From Aggregatimonas sangjinii (GTDB taxonomy: Bacteria; Bacteroidota; Bacteroidia; Flavobacteriales; Flavobacteriaceae), in contig NZ_CP040710.1 in NCBI RefSeq assembly GCF_005943945.1, positions 4,633,501-4,697,500 on the forward strand: a DNA stretch of 64,000 nucleotides. Reading direction: 5' to 3'. Positions 58,926 to 64,000 of this stretch are shown here, piece after piece (position 1 is the first letter of the stretch; each line of letters starts with the position of its first letter). The notes beneath the pieces are model-generated. The model ran no database searches, was not told the origin of the DNA, and was given only the letters and a program-made list of their open reading frames with translations. Position numbers and translations under genes: made by a program.

Positions 58926-61187
58926 ATGAAACTGCTCTGTTCAACATTTTCCTTAAAAGCCGCATGTCAAAAAAGCGGTGCAACGCGACTATTGAGAAAC
59001 AGTAAAAAATGTCGTGTTAAAACTACTGTTACTACGCTGGCCCTACTTGGGCTAACATTGGCCTCCCGGGCCCAACAACAATCAACGGATTCCCTAGAAG
59101 GGAAAAAAGTGGTGCTCGACGAGGTTTTCGTCTCCGCCATTAGAGTGACTAAAGAAACTCCCGTCACCTTTTCCAACCTGACCAAAGAACAGATTAAACC
59201 GAGAAACCTAGGGCAGGACATACCGATTCTGATGAATTTTTTACCCTCGGTGGTAACAACTTCCAACGCGGGTGCCGGAATAGGGTACACGGGCATACGG
59301 GTTCGGGGTAGTGATGCCACTCGGGTAAACGTGACCATCAACGGTATCCCCTATAACGATGCCGAGTCTCAAGGTACATTTTGGGTGAATATGCCCGATT
59401 TTGCCTCTTCTACCGAAAGTTTACAATTGCAACGTGGGGTAGGCACCTCTACGAATGGTGCGGGTGCCTTTGGTGCCAGTCTCAATATTTTAACCGATGG
59501 TATTTCGGAAGATGCCTTTGCTCAGATTTCCTCTTCCGCAGGCAGTTTCAATACCTTAAGGAATAATATCAAGTTCAGTACCGGGCTGTTAAACGACCAT
59601 GTTGAGGTCTCCGGAAGATTGTCGCGTATTACTTCCGATGGCTATGTCGACAGGGCATCCTCCGAACTGGATTCCTATTTTCTCCAAGGAGCGTATAAAG
59701 ATGACAATACGGTGATCAAGGCGTTGCTCTTTGGAGGGCACGAGATTACCTATCAATCCTGGTTCGGTATTGACCGGGCTACTTTGGAAAGTGATAGGAC
59801 CTTTAATCCAGCAGGGCAGTACACCGATGAAAACGGGGAGACCCAATTTTATGATAACGAAGTGGATAACTATAAACAAGACCATGCCCAGCTCTTATGG
59901 AACGAGCGTTGGAATACCAATTGGAGCAGTAATATCGCCCTGCATTATACACATGGGCGCGGCTATTTCGAACAATTCCGGGAGGATGATGATTTCGAAA
60001 CCTATGGCTTTGCTCCACTTACTGTAAACGGGGAGGAAGTGAACACCACCGATGTCATTCGACGCAGATGGCTTGACAATGATTTTTATGGGGCGGTCTT
60101 TTCAGCGAACTATATCACTGAAAAGTTGGATTTGATTTTAGGAGGGGGATACAATAAGTACGTAGGCGATCATTTCGGGGAGGTTATCTGGGCACGATTT
60201 GCTAGCGACAGCAACATTCGTGACCGGTATTACGACGATACCTCCGATAAGACGGATTTGAACCTCTATGCCAAGGCCAATTATGAATTGAGCGATAAAT
60301 TAAGCCTATATGGCGATTTACAATACCGTACCGTAGGATATCGGGCCAACGGTGAGGAAACGGGTCTGGTGGATGATACCTTTAATTTTTTCAATCCCAA
60401 AGCGGGAATCACCTACGATTTGAGAAAGAACAGCAGCCTCTACCTAAGTTTTGCTGTGGCCAATCGCGAACCGAACCGTAACGATTATGAAAACGGAAGC
60501 CCCAAACCTGAACGCCTGAACGATGTGGAACTCGGCTGGCGTTACGTTGCCCCGTGGATTACCTTAAATGCAAATGGGTATTATATGGGCTATAAAGACC
60601 AGTTGGTACTTACGGGAGAGTTGAACGATGTAGGAGCGCCGTTGCGGGCCAACGTGGGCGATAGTTACCGTATGGGACTTGAAATAGATGCGAATATAAG
60701 GTTCAACGAAAAATTTAACTGGCGGCCCAATGTGGCGATAAGCACCAATAAGAATCAAGATTTTCGGTTTCAACGCGATGGCGTGTTGCAGAATTTAGGG
60801 AATACGAACATTGCCTATTCCCCAGGTTTGGTCATCGGCAATTGGTTTACCTATAGCCCTGTCGACGTACTCCAAATTTCATTCCTTTCGAAATACGTCG
60901 GCAAACAATATATGGGGAACATCGACTCCGAAACCTCGGTTTTAGAGGCCTATTCGCATCTTGACTTTAATGTACAATACATTTGGGAAATCGATGCCTT
61001 TATTGAAAGCATTACCCTGTCTGGAATGGTCAATAACGTTTTCAATGAAGACATTGTTTCAGATGGCTACTTCTTTACGTTCGATGATGATTTTAGTACT
61101 CCCGGAACGATTACTACCGTTGAAGGGGCAGGCTTCTATCCGCAAGCGGGCACGAACTTTTTACTAGGGGCCACCTTAAAATTCTAA
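58926..61187 (+). CDS. Thiamine-regulated TonB-dependent outer-membrane receptor
   Basis: A 753-residue TonB receptor. Plug domain: VVLDEVFVSAIRVTKETPVTF, IRVRGSDATRVNVTINGIPYNDAESQG, LQRGVGTSTNGAGAFGAS. The barrel ends in aromatic strands (GATLKF). Control by the TPP riboswitch points to uptake of thiamine or a precursor, like the thiamine-regulated Omr receptors of Bacteroidota. The N-terminus from ATG 58926 is oddly long; the TTG at 58992 (MRNSKKCRVKTTVTTLALL) gives a cleaner signal peptide ending near SRAQ and may be the true start. 10 bp separate it from the next gene. Confidence 0.9.
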   Translation: MKLLCSTFSLKAACQKSGATRLLRNSKKCRVKTTVTTLALLGLTLASRAQQQSTDSLEGKKVVLDEVFVSAIRVTKETPVTFSNLTKEQIKPRNLGQDIPILMNFLPSVVTTSNAGAGIGYTGIRVRGSDATRVNVTINGIPYNDAESQGTFWVNMPDFASSTESLQLQRGVGTSTNGAGAFGASLNILTDGISEDAFAQISSSAGSFNTLRNNIKFSTGLLNDHVEVSGRLSRITSDGYVDRASSELDSYFLQGAYKDDNTVIKALLFGGHEITYQSWFGIDRATLESDRTFNPAGQYTDENGETQFYDNEVDNYKQDHAQLLWNERWNTNWSSNIALHYTHGRGYFEQFREDDDFETYGFAPLTVNGEEVNTTDVIRRRWLDNDFYGAVFSANYITEKLDLILGGGYNKYVGDHFGEVIWARFASDSNIRDRYYDDTSDKTDLNLYAKANYELSDKLSLYGDLQYRTVGYRANGEETGLVDDTFNFFNPKAGITYDLRKNSSLYLSFAVANREPNRNDYENGSPKPERLNDVELGWRYVAPWITLNANGYYMGYKDQLVLTGELNDVGAPLRANVGDSYRMGLEIDANIRFNEKFNWRPNVAISTNKNQDFRFQRDGVLQNLGNTNIAYSPGLVIGNWFTYSPVDVLQISFLSKYVGKQYMGNIDSETSVLEAYSHLDFNVQYIWEIDAFIESITLSGMVNNVFNEDIVSDGYFFTFDDDFSTPGTITTVEGAGFYPQAGTNFLLGATLKF

Positions 61188-61197
61188 GCATACGCTG

Positions 61198-62103
61198 ATG
61201 GAAAATTTAAAAATCGCATTGGATTGGACGGCAAACACCAACCATACTGGCTTTTTCGTTGCCAAGGACAAAGGCTATTACGAAAATTTGGGGATAAAGG
61301 TAGAAATCATGACTCCGGATACCGATGATTACAGCAGTACCCCTGCGAAAAAAGTAGAATTGGGCCAGGCAGATATGGCGCTGTGCCCTTTCGAAAGTGT
61401 CGTAAGTTACCGCACCAAAGCCAGTCCCTTTGATGCAATTGCTTTGGCAACCCTTTTTAGGGAAGATATCAGTGCAATTGCGACTTTGGATGAGGGAGGA
61501 ATACAATCCCCAAAGGATTTGGATGGCAAAACGTACGCTTCCTATCAAGCCCGATATGAAGACGAAATCGTTCGGCAAATGATTCGAAATGATGGCGGAA
61601 ACGGGAATTTTGAAATCGTCTACCCAAAGAAATTGGGAATATGGGAAACCATAGTCCATAAAAAATACGATGCTACATGGATTTTTACGAACTGGGAAGG
61701 GGTACAGGCGAAAAATGAGGGAATTGAATTGAAATTATTCAAAATGGCCGATTACGGTATACCATACGGATATTCCCCCATTTTGTTGGCGTCTGAAACT
61801 ATGGTAAGGAAGAATAAAGAGACGTACAAAAAGTTCCTCGAGGCCACAAAAAAAGGATTTCTCTTTGCTCAAAAGCATCCGGAAGCTGCTGTTGCCTGCA
61901 TCACATCGTTTGTTTCCGAACAGGATAGCAATATCGATTTGTTGGAAAGCCAACGGTTTACTTCGTCGTTTTATGGGAATGCCGCGAATTGGGGACACTT
62001 TGACAAGGATAAAGTGCAGACCTATATAAATTGGTTGCATGAGAGCGGATTGGAAACCCAAAAACTGTCTGTCGACGCGCTACTTTTTAGGGGATTGATT
62101 TAA
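61198..62103 (+). CDS. THI5/NMT1-like thiamine-precursor-binding protein without signal peptide
   Basis: A 301-residue type II periplasmic-binding-protein fold: LDWTANTNHTGFFVAKDKGYYENLG at the N-terminus, the CPFESVVSYRT loop, KLGIWETIVHKKYDATWIFTNWEG and GYSPILLAS are characteristic of HMP-precursor-binding ThiY/THI5 proteins. No signal peptide or lipobox is present, so the mature protein is cytoplasmic, and no thiX/thiZ transporter genes adjoin. The Lys/His pair that fungal Thi5 uses with PLP is not evident in the matching region (residues 58-70). It lies in one operon with the TonB receptor under the TPP riboswitch. The role is a salvage-linked binding protein or enzyme; which is unresolved. 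Confidence 0.87.
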   Translation: MENLKIALDWTANTNHTGFFVAKDKGYYENLGIKVEIMTPDTDDYSSTPAKKVELGQADMALCPFESVVSYRTKASPFDAIALATLFREDISAIATLDEGGIQSPKDLDGKTYASYQARYEDEIVRQMIRNDGGNGNFEIVYPKKLGIWETIVHKKYDATWIFTNWEGVQAKNEGIELKLFKMADYGIPYGYSPILLASETMVRKNKETYKKFLEATKKGFLFAQKHPEAAVACITSFVSEQDSNIDLLESQRFTSSFYGNAANWGHFDKDKVQTYINWLHESGLETQKLSVDALLFRGLI

Positions 62104-62510
62104 CGTTGTTCAATCTACCTTCAAGCCCATATCAAGCCTGAAGTTAAGCTGCATAATTTGCTGACGACTCGCTGCCTTGGTGTTTCAGAGTACCTTTCCT
62201 AGGGACATGCTGGAACTGCGCATTCGCTCGCAAAGTCTCGGTATCATGTGATGCATAATATAAAAAATATCGCACTTGAGACCATCTAGATAAATGCAGA
62301 AAATAACTCTATGATTCCATAAAGCAGCTTATTGGTTCTAATAAATTGTTAAAATAAATAATATTTAAATAAAGAAGTATATATTTATGATGTAAGAATT
62401 AACTACAGGTTCTTAATTGTATAGATTACAAAATTTCATTGTATTATTCCTTTAATAACTGTGGAATATTATTTAAAATTTATAACAATCCTGAATTAAA
62501 GTTTTCAGCT
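62104..62510. other. AT-rich intergenic region
   Basis: About 400 bp without a gene. The first 150 bp are of normal composition and include a loose hairpin near 62120 (CTTCA..TGAAG); the last 250 bp are strongly AT-rich. It marks a change of base composition from the thiamine operon to the gene that follows. No clear terminator or promoter. Confidence 0.6.
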
Positions 62511-64000
62511 ATGAGCAACCTTTTAGATTCTATGCGAATAATTTTGAGGTTGTTAAAGATTGAAAAAACAAATTCTTATTTGAAGGATACCCTTTTTTCT
62601 CATCCGAATTATCCAAGTCTCTTATCTATATCTGATACATTAGGAAAGTACAGGATAAACACCCTTGCAGTTAGAATAGGTGAAGAAAAATTACAAGAAA
62701 TTCCTCTCCCGTGCTTTGTTCAAGTAGTTGATCAAGGCACTACTCTTTTATATATTTTAACCAAAATTAACTTAAATGAGGTAGTCCTAATTAAAGAATC
62801 CAATTTGATTACCAAATCCTCTAAGATGGATTTCCAAAAAAAATGGACAGGTATCTGTCTTCTCGTTGAGAAAACTAAAAATTCTAAAGAACCAGATATT
62901 GAGAAAAAGTTAGCCAGAAAAAAAAGTATTACAGTTTTATCATCTAGCATAACTACAGTACTAGTTACCTTGTCAATTTTAAGCATGTCGCAATCTTGGA
63001 ATATGGACAAGTTCTTAGTTTCCAATTTAGGTTATCTTATTTTAAAAGTTACCGGTCTAATTACCACGATTTTATTATTATGGTATGAAGTGGATAAATA
63101 TAACCCTGCTCTCCAAAGTTTTTGTTCGTCAAACAAAAAGATGAACTGTGAAAGGGTATTGGGCTCTAAACATGCCTTTCTTTTCAACGGTACTATTAGT
63201 GTGAGCGTAATAGCATTTGGATATTTTTTTTCTTCTATTGTATTATTGCTATTAAAAAATTTTTCCAATAGCTCACTAAATATTTTATGTATTCTCACAA
63301 TTAGCGCCTTGCCTGTTATTGCTTATTCAATATATATGCAATTTTTAGTGATTCGGGAATGGTGTAAATTTTGCATGATACTTTTGACGGTTTTGTTTTT
63401 CGAAAATGTTCTTGTCTATCTAACTGGAATTGAAATAAATAACATCAACATCCATGATATTTTAATATTTATTCTTTTCTTTTTGACACCAATATTGACA
63501 TGGATTCTACTTAAGACAGTTTTTGAAAAAGGGAGAGAAACAAACATGCTAAGGCGAAATTTGAAGAAATTTAGAACTAACAAGAAAGTCTTTGAAAACC
63601 TCCTTTATGATTCTAAGAAATTAAGCACAAATCCTGATGGCTTAGGAATTTATATGAAAAACGCAAATCCCAAATACAAAGTATTGAAAATATGTAACCC
63701 CTACTGCAGTCCTTGTGCCAACGCGCATCCAATATTAGAAAAATTACATGATAATGGAATTATAGATTTACAAATTCTATTTACTGCCAAAGCAGACCAA
63801 AATGATAAAAAGTACAAACCGGTGAGCCATTTATTGGCGATAAATGAAACTGATCCTAAAAATATTAGCCGAGCGTTAGATGATTGGTATTCGGCTAAAA
63901 GGAAAGATTATAATGCATTTGCAAAAAAATACAAGATTAATGGGGAACTATTACAGCAAAATGATAAAGTCCGGAAAATGAAAGATTGGTGCGAAGCGGA
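62511..64000 (+). CDS. C39-like / VKOR / thioredoxin-domain membrane protein (partial, C-terminus cut by window edge)
   Basis: An open frame of at least 496 codons from ATG 62511 to the window end. Residues 1-125 resemble the C39 peptidase-like domain (FSHPNYPSLLSISDTLGKY, FQKKWTGICLLVEK) but the catalytic Cys at the start of that domain is missing. Residues 140-360 are a VKOR domain with several membrane segments and redox cysteines in FCSSNKKMNCERV and the CxxC motif WCKFC. Residues 385 onward are a thioredoxin-like domain with CNPYCSPCANAHP (CSPC). It is AT-rich compared with the rest. Such proteins accompany exported-peptide (bacteriocin or RiPP) maturation genes in Bacteroidota, so it may introduce disulfides into exported peptides. 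Confidence 0.88.
   Translation, partial: MSNLLDSMRIILRLLKIEKTNSYLKDTLFSHPNYPSLLSISDTLGKYRINTLAVRIGEEKLQEIPLPCFVQVVDQGTTLLYILTKINLNEVVLIKESNLITKSSKMDFQKKWTGICLLVEKTKNSKEPDIEKKLARKKSITVLSSSITTVLVTLSILSMSQSWNMDKFLVSNLGYLILKVTGLITTILLLWYEVDKYNPALQSFCSSNKKMNCERVLGSKHAFLFNGTISVSVIAFGYFFSSIVLLLLKNFSNSSLNILCILTISALPVIAYSIYMQFLVIREWCKFCMILLTVLFFENVLVYLTGIEINNINIHDILIFILFFLTPILTWILLKTVFEKGRETNMLRRNLKKFRTNKKVFENLLYDSKKLSTNPDGLGIYMKNANPKYKVLKICNPYCSPCANAHPILEKLHDNGIIDLQILFTAKADQNDKKYKPVSHLLAINETDPKNISRALDDWYSAKRKDYNAFAKKYKINGELLQQNDKVRKMKDWCEA

Overview
The window looks like chromosomal DNA of a member of Bacteroidota, class Flavobacteriia, probably a marine Flavobacteriaceae; I do not assign a genus. 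The evidence is the gldE-gldD gliding pair downstream of mutY-ssb, an atpD-atpC pair apart from the other ATP synthase genes, many promoters of the Bacteroidota type (TTG or TTTG, about 20 bp, then TANNTTTG), genes without clear Shine-Dalgarno sequences, and flavobacterial families such as DUF4270, DUF4301, DUF2807, GldD/GldE and an L21 with a helix-hairpin-helix tail.

Layout. 0-11 kb is housekeeping: panC-panD (minus strand), a glycogen-synthase-like half protein, a DUF4270 lipoprotein, glmS, a large TonB-dependent receptor, and atpD-atpC. 11-16.3 kb holds two exported peptidases (S9 and M61) and a GNAT acetyltransferase. 16.4-24 kb is a biotin cluster: bioF, a DUF2007 gene, bioD, bioA, a ketosynthase, an AT-rich DUF695 gene that looks like an insertion, bioB and a JmjC-like cupin gene. 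24-30.5 kb is recX, rng, an overlooked 29-residue basic protein of the AURKAIP1/COX24 (bS22/mS38-like) type, an HU gene, mutY, ssb, gldE and gldD.

30.5-40.4 kb is accessory and envelope-related: an AraC-type membrane regulator with a probable operator, a DJ-1/PfpI lipoprotein, a beta-lactamase-fold protein that has lost its catalytic serine, a lumazine-binding-like protein, a threonine/serine dehydratase, an S41 protease lipoprotein, an EamA transporter, and DUF2807 and DUF4199 proteins. 40.4-45.7 kb has rplU-rpmA, a Xre/RES toxin-antitoxin pair with a palindromic operator, and MOSC, FAD-binding and ACT-domain genes. 46-53 kb has a 56-codon small gene, a reductase, ahcY, a phosphopantetheinyl transferase and a tightly overlapping vitamin-salvage-like operon (YkoF-like, PnuC, NadR-like kinase, DUF4301).

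53-58.6 kb has two paralogous secreted PepSY-like proteins with similar upstream elements that weakly resemble sigma-54 promoters, a structured intergenic region between them, a sigma-54-dependent response regulator and a convergent hybrid histidine kinase. 58.6-62.1 kb is a TPP riboswitch controlling a TonB receptor and a cytoplasmic THI5/NMT1-like protein. From about 62.1 kb the DNA becomes distinctly AT-rich, and the window ends inside a C39-like/VKOR/thioredoxin membrane protein, a type often found with exported-peptide maturation loci.

Points most worth a second look: palindromic dispersed repeats inserted inside the ketosynthase gene and inside the P3a arm of the TPP riboswitch, two apparent pseudoenzymes, the bS22-like mini-protein, the sigma-54/PepSY module, and the probable peptide-maturation locus at the right edge.
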